This document shows, one piece after another, positions 7,303 to 15,424 of a stretch of DNA of 64,000 nucleotides. Origin of the DNA: Calditrichota bacterium (GTDB taxonomy: Bacteria > Electryoneota > RPQS01); the NCBI GenBank assembly GCA_020637445.1, contig JACJVZ010000001.1:1054001-1118000 (forward strand), in the 5' to 3' direction. Below the pieces are notes generated by a model, which was not told the origin of the DNA, did no database searches, and saw only the letters and a list, made by a program, of their open reading frames with translations. The translations under genes were made by a program, and so were the position numbers. How positions within the stretch are numbered: the first letter of the stretch is position 1; each line of letters starts with the position of its first letter.

Positions 7303-8994
7303 TCAATAGCCTACGCGCCAAATTTCGCATGCCTTTTGGGCCAGTTTCTTGGTACGAGACCTAATGGCTTCAGCATCCCAGTGCAAAGTTTCACACAACT
7401 CAGTGTTTAAAGTAAGTGCAGACTTTGCGAATCCTTTTGAACGCTTCACTTCAAAACTAGAGTTTCCAAGATCACGATTCTTCCCGCGCTCCAGAAGAGT
7501 CATGTTACCAAGTAAATCTACTACTTCCGCAAGTTCATCTTGATTCCGATAGGAACCCGACCACACACGACCATCTGGCTTCTTAGGAAGTATGTGTTCA
7601 AGATTAACTCTTCCCTTGTCCTCAGCCACTCTAATTTCTTGAGATGTCCCAACGGTATCATTGATCCGTGCAAGAATATAACGTGCAATCAACGGCTTGT
7701 TCATTCGTTTCGACTCAAAAAGGGTCAGAAATTGGTTGTCATCAACATATATCTTATTAAGTTTTGCGAACACCTGCTTCGACGATTTCGCACTTCCTGA
7801 CGTTATGGCTGCCGCGGCATCTGCATATGCCTTTTCCAGATTTCCAGTTCCAAGTGAACCAATCACAGTGTATCTAAAAGTCACTACCACAAGGTCACGA
7901 AGGATCTTTGTGGTCACGTCCGGTGACAGTTTTCTCATCGCCGCTAGTGCAACAGGTCTAAATTGCTGAGCCTTAAAACGCAAAAGTGCCTCAAGATGCT
8001 CTTGAACTTCAATCGGGTGATCTGACCAAAACACGTGTTCAGGATTTGAAAGTGCTGCATACAAGTCAGCGGTCTCCCGGATTTCCTGGATAAACTCGCG
8101 CGTAGCGGGAGGATTCGCATACTCACTCCTTATGCTCTTATACAAGTCCTTCTCACGAACCAGTTCATGGAAAGCAAGCCAATGATGTCTTAAGAACTGA
8201 GTCATGTTCTCACTTCCAACAAGCAACGAAGTTTCTCGCCAACTTTTCGAGTATCTTTCAATAGTACGGCCTGCTTTCGAGAACAAATAGTTCTTTACAA
8301 GATCAGAAACTGCCAAATCAAGGCCTCTGTCATTAAGCGTTTCAAAAATTACAAAAGCGTCTGCGTTATCCTCTACTTCAATATGAATAATCCCTACTTT
8401 TTTCGTAACGAACTCTTCCAAATCCAGCATGGCTTCTTCAGGTTCTTTGTATTCTCCCACCCAGTCGCTAAGCGCTTTTCTAAATCGATCAAATGCACAT
8501 ACTAACAGTTTGTTTGAAGATGACCAAAGTTTCTTGTCCGTAGCGCTAGCTACATTTCGTTGAATTACAAATTTTTGAAACACTGGATCGTCTGTTTCAT
8601 TTAGAGACAGCTTTGGTAGAACCTTTCCAGTTCTTCTGTCTTTGCTACCCAGAAAATCATAAAACAAACCATCAGATCTTCCTTGATCAGACTGATTTGC
8701 CCAGTATTCTGAGATTGCAGAGAGGACCATAGACAAAGCAGCCAACCTCTGTTGACCATCTACTATTTCGCGAGAAGGGATTTCACTTTCAGACATTGCA
8801 GTGACAATCGCACCAAGAAAATACTCATCTTCCCCATTTTCATATGCGTGCACTAGATCCTGCCATAAGACATCGGTCTCATCCTCTGTCCACGCAAAAT
8901 CACGTTGATACTGAGGAACTCGATAGCTTACTGGTCGTTTGAGTAACTCCTCTATCGTAACATAGTTCGTTTCAATTTTACGCAGAACTGCCAT
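7303..8994 (-). CDS. GmrSD-like DUF262/DUF1524 nuclease-family protein
   Basis: 563 residues from ATG 8994, which has GGAGG just upstream. The N-terminal DUF262 (ParB/sulfiredoxin-like, GmrS part) shows VPQYQRDFAW, YFLGAIV and DGQQRL (79-84). The C-terminal DUF1524 (HNH-type, GmrD part) shows EHILP (466-470), LLGNMTLL and a spaced N...K pattern. Relatives include type IV restriction enzymes that cut modified phage DNA and many uncharacterised defence proteins. No partner methylase or other defence gene is adjacent. The gene looks more AT-rich than its neighbours, which suggests acquisition. It lies 11 bp upstream of leuS on the same strand, so leuS may be co-transcribed. Confidence 0.85.
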   Translation of the reverse strand: MAVLRKIETNYVTIEELLKRPVSYRVPQYQRDFAWTEDETDVLWQDLVHAYENGEDEYFLGAIVTAMSESEIPSREIVDGQQRLAALSMVLSAISEYWANQSDQGRSDGLFYDFLGSKDRRTGKVLPKLSLNETDDPVFQKFVIQRNVASATDKKLWSSSNKLLVCAFDRFRKALSDWVGEYKEPEEAMLDLEEFVTKKVGIIHIEVEDNADAFVIFETLNDRGLDLAVSDLVKNYLFSKAGRTIERYSKSWRETSLLVGSENMTQFLRHHWLAFHELVREKDLYKSIRSEYANPPATREFIQEIRETADLYAALSNPEHVFWSDHPIEVQEHLEALLRFKAQQFRPVALAAMRKLSPDVTTKILRDLVVVTFRYTVIGSLGTGNLEKAYADAAAAITSGSAKSSKQVFAKLNKIYVDDNQFLTLFESKRMNKPLIARYILARINDTVGTSQEIRVAEDKGRVNLEHILPKKPDGRVWSGSYRNQDELAEVVDLLGNMTLLERGKNRDLGNSSFEVKRSKGFAKSALTLNTELCETLHWDAEAIRSRTKKLAQKACEIWRVGY

Positions 8995-9042
8995 ACTGCC
9001 TCCAAAGTGAGTTGAGTTCTTCCACAAAAAATCTCACACTTA

Positions 9043-9125
9043 TCCCCCGCATTCCTACCTCCGCACATCTCCATCCTTTGTATCAACAAGATCACCACAA
9101 ACACAACCATCGACTTAAAAGAATA
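9043..9125 (-). pseudogene. degenerate fragment of a GNAT gene 3' end
   Basis: About 65 bp around 9052-9117 match the 3' end of the intact GNAT gene (from about 9222) at roughly three in four positions, for example CCTACCTCCGCACATCTCCATCCT against CCCACCTCCGCACCTCCCCATCCT. The frame is broken by small indels, so it is non-coding remnant DNA. Confidence 0.65.
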
Positions 9126-9148
9126 GCCTCAGACCGCAGATCCCACAG

Positions 9149-9197
9149 TCTCCCCAACCACATCCCCCAAACATTCCCTCTGCGGCGCATGCCCCAC
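9149..9197 (-). pseudogene. fragment of the alpha/beta hydrolase 3' end
   Basis: 49 bp match 9682-9730 with one mismatch. Read on the minus strand it gives GHAPQRECLGDVVGE, the C-terminal catalytic-His segment of the intact hydrolase, then runs to a stop without the rest of the gene. With the GNAT fragment next to it, it marks a decayed tandem duplication of the hydrolase-GNAT pair. Confidence 0.8.
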
Positions 9198-9213
9198 GTT
9201 TATGCCAGTCACG

Positions 9214-9678
9214 CTATATCTTTTCCCACCTCCGCACCTCCCCATCCTCCGGATCCACAAAATCCCCCACAAACACAAACCCCGCCTTCTTGAGCACGGC
9301 TCCAGACGCCGGATTATCCGCCTTCGTATGCGCGCGCACGACCGACACGGTTAGCTGGCTCTTCGCAAACATCACAAGTCCCTCTGCCGCTTCCGTCGCA
9401 TACCCTTGGCCGCGAAACTCTTCAGCTATCGCATAGGCAATCTCCACCATCCCCGCGGCATCCGGCGCCCCACTGAATCCGCACGAACCCAACACCACTC
9501 CATCCGCCGCGCGCACAATCTGAAACTGGCACAACCACGGATCAGGCTCCGTCGCCAGTTTCACCTTTTTCAACCACTCGGGAGAAACGTCCACTTGCTC
9601 AGCAGCAGGCAGTGACTCCACCCACGCTAACACCTCAGCAGGCGATTGCAAACGAAGTTCAAGCCGCGCAGTGTTCAC
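9214..9678 (-). CDS. GNAT family N-acetyltransferase
   Basis: 154 residues. The start chosen is GTG 9678 (VNTARLELRL), preceded by GGGGAG at good spacing; the start overlaps the hydrolase stop by 20 bp. The sequence follows the RimJ/RimL-type pattern: TARLELRL at the N-terminus, FQIVRAADGVVLGSCGF, MVEIAYAIAEEFRGQGYATEA (acetyl-CoA pyrophosphate loop RGQGYA) and AHTKADNPASGAVLKKAGF. It transfers an acetyl group from acetyl-CoA to an unknown amine, perhaps a protein N-terminus or a small molecule. The last 60 bases are partly duplicated downstream. Confidence 0.85.
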   Translation of the reverse strand: MNTARLELRLQSPAEVLAWVESLPAAEQVDVSPEWLKKVKLATEPDPWLCQFQIVRAADGVVLGSCGFSGAPDAAGMVEIAYAIAEEFRGQGYATEAAEGLVMFAKSQLTVSVVRAHTKADNPASGAVLKKAGFVFVGDFVDPEDGEVRRWEKI

Positions 9679-10432
9679 AAATCTCCCCAACCACATCCCC
9701 CAGACATTCCCTCTGCGGCGCATGCCCCACCCCCGCAAACATCACACTCCGCGCACTCCCCCCCACGCCCCTCACAATCCGCTCCACCTGCTCCCTCGAT
9801 CCATATTCATCGAGTTCCCCCTGCATCACCAACACCGGACAAACAATCTTCGGCAAATACGAAAACAAATTCCACTCGCGATGCGCAGGATTCAGCCAAG
9901 TCTCATGCCAAACAGAGTAGAGCCGCTCAGTCTTCTCCCCGTGATACTTGCGCAGCCGTTCCAAGAGCCGCGTCTCCCCCGCTGTCGCCACCGTGTGCTT
10001 CACACCCTCAATCGTAATTTCTTCCAGCAGCACATGCGCCGCAATCGAAACCACAGAAGCAACTCGCTCAGGATACAAAGCGGCCGCCACCAGCGCAATC
10101 GATCCCCCATCACTATGCCCCACCAAAATCGCGCGCCGAACTCCAAGCCGATCCAAAATCTCCGGCAACCTCCGCGCATCTTCTTCCAAATACGCGCTCG
10201 TGCGTTTCTCATCTGAAAGCGGCGAAGACACCCCATGCCCCCGCCGATCAAACATCACCACATCCAACCCAGTAGCCTCAAAGAGCCGCTCGGGGAATTC
10301 CTTCCAAGTCGCCATACACCCCAGCGCGTCATGTAACAACACAATCGCCGGATCGCTCACCGATTCACCACGCAGCAACATCTCCGCCGCGAGCGAATAC
10401 TCTTCAAACTCAAGCGTTAGGGATTGCCGCAC
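9659..10432 (-). CDS. alpha/beta hydrolase
   Basis: 257 residues from GTG 10432, preceded by a purine-rich GAAGAGA. Alpha/beta-hydrolase features: LLHDALGCMATW (oxyanion region), FDRRGHGVSS, nucleophile elbow GHSDGG with the catalytic Ser, acidic GELDEYG, and GVGHAPQRE with the catalytic His near the C-terminus. Similar to esterases and C-C hydrolases of the proline iminopeptidase/BioH class; the substrate is unknown. It overlaps the upstream DedA gene by 23 bp and the GNAT gene downstream, so the three are likely co-translated. Confidence 0.87.
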   Translation of the reverse strand: MRQSLTLEFEEYSLAAEMLLRGESVSDPAIVLLHDALGCMATWKEFPERLFEATGLDVVMFDRRGHGVSSPLSDEKRTSAYLEEDARRLPEILDRLGVRRAILVGHSDGGSIALVAAALYPERVASVVSIAAHVLLEEITIEGVKHTVATAGETRLLERLRKYHGEKTERLYSVWHETWLNPAHREWNLFSYLPKIVCPVLVMQGELDEYGSREQVERIVRGVGGSARSVMFAGVGHAPQRECLGDVVGEICEHCAA

Positions 10433-11069
10433 GTCTCTTCTTCAACCAGTCCTGAGCCAGGTGAATCACCATCGGCAAAACCGAAATCCCGATAATCGCG
10501 AAAATCACCAGCGAGAAATTCTTCTTCACAAATGGAATGTTTCCGAAGTAATATCCCGCCACGACACACGCCGTAATCCACAGCAAAGTTCCAAACACAC
10601 TAAACGTGAAAAACCTCAAGTAATTCATCTTCCCAATCCCTGCCACAAACGGCGCGAACGTCCGAAAAATCGGCATGAACCGCGCAACCACAATCGTCTT
10701 TCCACCGTGCTTCTCATAAAACGCGTGCGTTTTGTCAATATACTCCCGTTTCACCCACCGCGAATTCGCACTATAAACCTTCGGCCCGATAAATCTCCCG
10801 ATCCAATAGTTCGTCGAGTCCCCCAAAATCGGAGCAAGATAGAGAATCCCCAACAACAGCGGCAACTCAAGCGACCCCAAAGCCGCAAATGCGCCCGCCG
10901 CAAACAGCAGCGAATCCCCCGGCAAAAACGGCGTCACCACCAACCCCGTCTCGCAAAAAATGATCGCGAACAAGATAAAATACGTGAGTGTCCCGTAGTC
11001 TTTGATCACCTCTCCAAGGTGAACGTCAAGATGCAGGAAGATATCTATTATTGTAGAGAGAAATTCCAA
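10410..11069 (-). CDS. DedA family membrane protein
   Basis: 219 residues, polytopic inner-membrane protein of the DedA/SNARE-associated superfamily. Seen: ETGLVVTPFLPGDSLLFAAGAFA (Glu and Asp important in DedA transporters), GDSTNYWIGRFIG, and the conserved arginine pair in ARFMPIFRTFAPFVAG. Members such as UptA are implicated in recycling undecaprenyl phosphate or flipping phospholipid. The start is 12 bp after the stop of a paralogous DedA gene, giving a tandem pair. Confidence 0.92.
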   Translation of the reverse strand: MEFLSTIIDIFLHLDVHLGEVIKDYGTLTYFILFAIIFCETGLVVTPFLPGDSLLFAAGAFAALGSLELPLLLGILYLAPILGDSTNYWIGRFIGPKVYSANSRWVKREYIDKTHAFYEKHGGKTIVVARFMPIFRTFAPFVAGIGKMNYLRFFTFSVFGTLLWITACVVAGYYFGNIPFVKKNFSLVIFAIIGISVLPMVIHLAQDWLKKRRAAIPNA

Positions 11070-11081
11070 AACTCGATCCTG

Positions 11082-11744
11082 TCAGTTTGTCCGCTTGTCT
11101 CTTTCAGATCGTCTTTTCATCAATGCCCGCACAACTCCAATCACGCTCGGAACAACTGTCGCCGTTCCTACAATTACAATCGCAAATACAAAATTTTTGC
11201 GTACCCACGGAATCGACCCGAAGAAATATCCTCCGAACACAAACACCGAGACCCACAACGCCGATCCGACCACACTCGCCACCAGAAATCGCGAGTATTT
11301 CATTTTCGAAAGCCCCGCAATAAACGGCACGAACGTCCGGAATGTCGGCACAAATCTCGACACCAGCACGGCCTTCGTTCCGTTTTTGCGGTAAAACGAC
11401 GATGCTTTGCGAAGGTACCCCGGCCGGATCAGTTTCGTCCACTTGACGAGCACGTCGTGCCCGAGCTTCCGCGAAATCCAATAGTTCGCACTATCTCCGC
11501 AAATCGCCGCGAAGTGAATCCCTACGGCCAACTCAAAAATATTCAAATGTCCCGCCCCTGCAAACGTCCCTGCCGCAAACAACAGTGTATCGCCAGGAAG
11601 GAACGCAGCGATGATTAATCCCGTTTCGGCGAAAACCGTTGCGAAAATAATCAAGTATGTCCACGCACCATACTGAATCGCAACCTGCTCAAGGCGCGTG
11701 TCAAGATTTGAAAAAAATTGAGCGAGTTGTGAGAGTGAGTCCAT
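11082..11744 (-). CDS. DedA family membrane protein (second paralogue)
   Basis: 220 residues from ATG 11744 (MDSLSQLAQFF). A longer open frame reaches 11918 but its first part is the translation of the tRNA-Pro gene, so it is rejected. Family marks: AETGLIIAAFLPGDTLLFAAG, GDSANYWISRKLG, SRFVPTFRTFVPFIAG. It resembles its downstream neighbour over the full length, so the pair arose by tandem duplication and may form a heteromer or have split substrates. Confidence 0.92.
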   Translation of the reverse strand: MDSLSQLAQFFSNLDTRLEQVAIQYGAWTYLIIFATVFAETGLIIAAFLPGDTLLFAAGTFAGAGHLNIFELAVGIHFAAICGDSANYWISRKLGHDVLVKWTKLIRPGYLRKASSFYRKNGTKAVLVSRFVPTFRTFVPFIAGLSKMKYSRFLVASVVGSALWVSVFVFGGYFFGSIPWVRKNFVFAIVIVGTATVVPSVIGVVRALMKRRSERDKRTN

Positions 11745-11750
11745 ACGAAG

Positions 11751-11785
11751 AAAACAAAGCCGCCCTTCAACCAAGGGCGGCTTTG
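11751..11785 (-). terminator. terminator of tRNA-Pro(CGG)
   Basis: 13-bp stem (11755-11767 / 11773-11785), loop CAACC, followed on the minus strand by TTTTC. It separates the tRNA from the DedA gene that starts 7 bp beyond. Confidence 0.9.
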
Positions 11786-11791
11786 TTGCGT

Positions 11792-11844
<53 letters not shown>

Positions 11845-11867
<23 letters not shown>

Positions 11868-12537
11868 ACATATATTGTCTCGGATCCGATCCCGGATCAC
11901 TGAATCCCTCTCGGCCAATCAACGGCACGAAAGAGACCATACCCATTTCTTGGATCTGCAGTTCGCCGTCAACTTTGTCGGCGATCTGCAAGACTTGCTC
12001 GCGCCCCGCACCCATCGGGAAAATCATTCGCCCTCCCTCTTTCAATTGCTTGGAAAGAGTTTTCGGCAAATTCGGTGCGGACGCCGTAATAATAATCTTG
12101 TCAAACGGTGCGTGCTCCGACCAACCGATCGTGCCGTCACCGTGTTTCACCACCACATTCGATAAACCCGCCGCTTCAAGTCTCGCCCGAGCCTCTTTCG
12201 CAAGACCAAAGTGCCGTTCAATCGTAAAGACTTTTCCAGCCAGCACGCACAGTATCGCAGCCTGGTATCCTGACCCCGTGCCAATCTCCAAAATCCGGTC
12301 ATTCGGCTGGACATTGAGTAGTTCCGTCATCTTCGCGACAATAAACGGCTGGCTGATGGTCTGCCCGCTGTCAATCGGTAGCGGAGTATCTTCGTAAGCT
12401 CGGTTCTGGAAGGCCTGATCCACAAACTCGTGCCGCTTCACCTGCCGCATGGCATCGAGCACACGGCTATCTGTGATCCCTCTCCGCTGAAGCTGCGTGA
12501 GGACCATTTCGTCTCTGGATAACTTATAGTTTCTCAT
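11845..12537 (-). CDS. pcm: protein-L-isoaspartate O-methyltransferase
   Basis: 230 residues. Uses SAM to methylate isoaspartyl residues in damaged proteins and start their repair. Family features: EDTPLPIDSGQTISQP with the PIMT core, LEIGTGSGYQAAIL (SAM motif I), HGDGTIGW and FDKIIITASAP. The last residues, SGRSAVR, and the TAG stop are read from the 5' end of the tRNA-Pro(CGG) gene (23-nt overlap, 11845-11867). It follows rlmI after about 107 bp. Confidence 0.95.
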
Positions 12538-12644
12538 AGACTTAAATCAGAGACGACAAAACGTCCATCGGATCGAGGTTGCGCAGACAGAACCAGAATA
12601 TACCATTTCGCTCGCTCATTGTCAAGCTCCCTAAAACTCGAAGT

Positions 12645-13823
12645 TTAGAGCACCTGAGCAACAGCGAATTTCAAATACTCCGTTTCGGGCATCGCAGCCA
12701 GCACCGGGTGATCCGGCGCCTGCGTCCCGAAGGCCAAAAACCTGACAGTTCGCCGGCTTTTGAACGCCGCTTCCTCGAGTGCCTTTCTCCAGTTTACGCG
12801 CGATATTAAACCCGAACAACTCGACGTCAACAACAATCCTCCTGGCTTCACCCACTTCATCGCACGCGCATTTAGATCACGATAAGCGCGCAGCGCAACG
12901 GTCGCCTTGCTCCGACTCTTCGCCAGCGCCGGCGGATCCAAACTGACAATATCGTATTGCTGCGCGACATCCTTTAGCCAATCGAATATGTCGGTTTTTA
13001 CATAACGTGCGCGTTCTTCAAAGCCGTTCATTAAGACAACTTGTTTAACCAAAGATAGTGCGCGCTCCGAACCGTCGACATAAGTCGAAGTCGCAACCCC
13101 TGCTTGCAAGGCGTATGCTCCAAATGCTCCCGTGTAACAAAACAAATCGAGAAACTCCTCGCCGCCGCGCACAAAACTCTGCGTCAACTTGCGATTGAGT
13201 CTCTGATCCAAAAAATATCCCGTTTTCTGTCCGGCAATGGGATCGGCAAGTAGTCTCAGCCCATCCTGCTCAAACTCAAATGTCTCATCAATTGTACCAT
13301 GAACGACTTTTCTTTCTTGCCCAAGTCCCTCAAGCGATCTCATCGAAGAGTCATTTGCCGCAACAATAACTTTCGCACCTAGTCTATCGAGAATCCAATC
13401 ACAAAAGTGCTTTTCCAGCGCCTCAGCGCCCGCAGTCAAAACTTGATAGACCACAAGCTCGCCAAATAGATCGACGATGATCCCCGGTAACCCGTCCGCT
13501 TCACTAAACACGATGCGACAAACACGTGCATCGCCAAACATTTTCTGCCGCGCGTTCAACGCAGCATCCAATCTCTGCCAAACAAATTCGCGGTCGACAA
13601 TTACTTCATCACGTGAAAAAAGTCTGACCGAAATCAAACTGTGCGGATTCACCGAGCCGATGCCGTAAAACCTCTCGCGGCTATCGACCACTCGCACAAA
13701 CTGTCCCGGCTCGAGCGACTGAAATCCGTCCTGAAGTTCATTCGAAAAAATCCACAGATGTCCTCCAAAGACGCGCGACTCCGCGCCTTTCTTCAGCACA
13801 ACATTAGGATAACGTGAACTCAT
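12645..13823 (-). CDS. rlmI: RlmI-like class I SAM-dependent 23S rRNA methyltransferase
   Basis: 392 residues. An N-terminal PUA domain (VVLKKGAESRVFGGHLWIFSNE, about residues 8-80) is followed by the RlmI/RlmK-type domain and a Rossmann methyltransferase: LDQRLNR, FLDLFCYTGAFGAYA (SAM site), VKTDIFDWL, SLDPPALAKS (catalytic DPP) and SSCSGLI with the likely catalytic Cys. This architecture modifies cytosine C5 in 23S rRNA. ATG 13823 directly follows the SRAP stop. RlmI is the best guess; close paralogues with the same layout cannot be excluded. Confidence 0.87.
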   Translation of the reverse strand: MSSRYPNVVLKKGAESRVFGGHLWIFSNELQDGFQSLEPGQFVRVVDSRERFYGIGSVNPHSLISVRLFSRDEVIVDREFVWQRLDAALNARQKMFGDARVCRIVFSEADGLPGIIVDLFGELVVYQVLTAGAEALEKHFCDWILDRLGAKVIVAANDSSMRSLEGLGQERKVVHGTIDETFEFEQDGLRLLADPIAGQKTGYFLDQRLNRKLTQSFVRGGEEFLDLFCYTGAFGAYALQAGVATSTYVDGSERALSLVKQVVLMNGFEERARYVKTDIFDWLKDVAQQYDIVSLDPPALAKSRSKATVALRAYRDLNARAMKWVKPGGLLLTSSCSGLISRVNWRKALEEAAFKSRRTVRFLAFGTQAPDHPVLAAMPETEYLKFAVAQVL

Positions 13824-14456
13824 CTAAAAAAGCGAAGTTTGATTTGATTTCGGAGTGATCTCTTCAACCAGCGTGATCAACTCGTTTTCCAACGGCGCCA
13901 AGAGTTTCTTCAAATCTTCCACCGCAGTTTCCGAATTGAGCCATTTCACGCAGTCCTCAGGCTTCAGCACCACAGGCATCCGGTCATGCACCGGCGCAAC
14001 CACATCGTTCGCCGAGGTCGTGAGCATCACGCAACTCTCGATGACTTTTTCTCCGTCGTTCCATCGGTCCCAAAGTCCCGCAAACAAAAATTCTTCTTCC
14101 TTAGGCCGAAACGTCACTCGCTGTTTCGTCCCTTTGATCCATTCATAAAATTCATCCCCCGGCATCACACATCTCCGCGAGCGAAAGGCCTCCGCAAACG
14201 ACTTGAGTTCATCGACGGTTTCACTTCGCGCATTTGTCAGCGGCCGTTCCGGCATCGTTTTCGACCAAGCGGGCACAAGCCCCCATCTCATCTCAAGCTG
14301 TTCAAAGCCTGCGTCGGCCAGTCGCACGACGGGCACAGAATCCGTCGGCCTAACGACTTTCTTTGGCCGGTCATAGTCGAGGTTTCTCGGAATTCCCAAC
14401 AGGTCATGCAGAAAAGCACTCCGTGAGTACCCGATTGTTCCGTATGCGTTACACAT
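13824..14456 (-). CDS. SOS response-associated peptidase (SRAP, YedK/HMCES family)
   Basis: 210 residues from ATG 14456 with AAGGAG upstream. After Met removal the N-terminal Cys2 (MCNAYG) forms the thiazolidine crosslink with abasic sites in single-stranded DNA, shielding them during replication. Other active-site elements: MRWGLVPAW, NARSETV, CVMPGDEFYEW (Glu) and VHDRMPVVL (His). A longer frame upstream is tRNA/terminator sequence. The stop TAG touches the rlmI ATG, so the two are coupled. Confidence 0.94.
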   Translation of the reverse strand: MCNAYGTIGYSRSAFLHDLLGIPRNLDYDRPKKVVRPTDSVPVVRLADAGFEQLEMRWGLVPAWSKTMPERPLTNARSETVDELKSFAEAFRSRRCVMPGDEFYEWIKGTKQRVTFRPKEEEFLFAGLWDRWNDGEKVIESCVMLTTSANDVVAPVHDRMPVVLKPEDCVKWLNSETAVEDLKKLLAPLENELITLVEEITPKSNQTSLF

Positions 14457-14471
14457 GCTCTTCTCCTTAAC

Positions 14472-14499
14472 AAAAACACACGGGAGGGTTCCCGTGTGT
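14472..14499 (-). terminator. terminator of tRNA-Pro(GGG)
   Basis: 10-bp stem ACACACGGGA / TCCCGTGTGT (14476-14499), loop GGGT, then a run of five T on the minus strand. It lies 15 bp before the SRAP start. Confidence 0.9.
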
Positions 14500-14505
14500 C
14501 TCTTG

Positions 14506-14557
<52 letters not shown>

Positions 14558-14580
<23 letters not shown>

Positions 14581-14941
14581 ACGTATTCAGCAAACTCAAA
14601 ATCTCTTTCAATTCCTGTTTGACCTCGGACAAAACATCCATCGGCGCCGGTTTTTCTTCCACGTCATCCAGCCCAAGCTGAAGCTGTTTGCGCGCGCCGG
14701 CGATGGTAAATTTCTTGTTGTACAGCAGATCGTGAATCCGCGTCAACAATCCAAGGTCATTTTCCGTGTACAATCTGTTTCCCCCGCGCCCCTTTTTCGG
14801 GTGAAGCTGCGGAAACTCACTCTCCCAATATCTCAAAACATGAGCAGGCACTCCGATTAACTCGGAGACTTCGCCAATCGAATGGTACAACTTCTTAAGC
14901 TGCGGAACTCGCGTGTCCTTTTTTTCCATCACGCTGCTCAT
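14558..14941 (-). CDS. MerR family transcriptional regulator
   Basis: 127 residues. The N-terminal winged helix is clear: LYHSIGEVSELIGVPAHVLRYWE then FPQLHPKKGRGGNRLYTENDL, the MerR/MlrA-type DNA-binding domain. A short helical tail (about 90-120) replaces a metal- or drug-binding domain, as in HspR- and MlrA-like members, so the signal sensed is unknown. The last residues, SGRGAAR, and the stop come from the first 23 nt of tRNA-Pro(GGG), as in pcm. Confidence 0.9.
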
Positions 14942-14983
14942 ACTTCGAAGAACATAACTATTTCGCGGCTATTTCGCAAGGGC

Positions 14984-15424
14984 TTATCGTCCGGTGCTGC
15001 CAAATCCGCCGCTGCCGCGTTCACTCCCGTTCAAGGTGTCCGTCTCGTGCCACGTGATTCTTTCCACGGGGCTAATAATCAACTGCGCAAACCTCTCGCC
15101 GCTCTCGACTGTCACTGGTTCATTCGAAACATTCATCAACAAAACCATCAGTTCGCCTCGGTAGTCCGAGTCGATGGTCCCCGGTGCGTTGGGCATCAGG
15201 CAACCGCTGCGCCGCGCAAATCCGGACCGCAGCCTAACCTGCCCTTCGTATCCGTCAGGGATCGCAATCTGAAAGCCCGTCGGCAATAGCTTACGTTCAC
15301 CCGGAGCAAGCGTCGTCGCTTCGCCCGCCAAACACAAATCCATTCCCGCCGCGCCCAGCGTCGCGTACTCTGGCAAATTCTTCGGAGCATGGGCGAGCCT
15401 GACAATGGGGACAACCAGACTCAC
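14984..15424 (-). CDS. dut: dUTP diphosphatase
   Basis: 146 residues, trimeric dUTPase; hydrolyses dUTP to dUMP and PPi, keeping uracil out of DNA and feeding dTMP synthesis. All five motifs are present: AAGMDL (1), RSGFARRSG (2), NAPGTIDSDYRGE (3, with catalytic Asp), GERFAQLI (4) and the C-terminal arm RGSGGFGSTG (5). The GTG start at 15424 immediately follows the TAA of the M16 peptidase gene, and this is the last gene of the translation superoperon. Confidence 0.97.
   Translation of the reverse strand: MSLVVPIVRLAHAPKNLPEYATLGAAGMDLCLAGEATTLAPGERKLLPTGFQIAIPDGYEGQVRLRSGFARRSGCLMPNAPGTIDSDYRGELMVLLMNVSNEPVTVESGERFAQLIISPVERITWHETDTLNGSERGSGGFGSTGR

Noticed and set aside
9012..9293. Plus-strand frame of 93 residues between the nuclease and GNAT genes
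   Set aside because: It crosses the duplicated relic fragments on the opposite strand and has His/Pro-rich antisense composition.
9948..11618. Long plus-strand open frame of 556 residues opposite the DedA and hydrolase genes
   Set aside because: Arg/Pro/Ser/His-rich antisense composition, no domain, opposite well-supported genes with clear starts.
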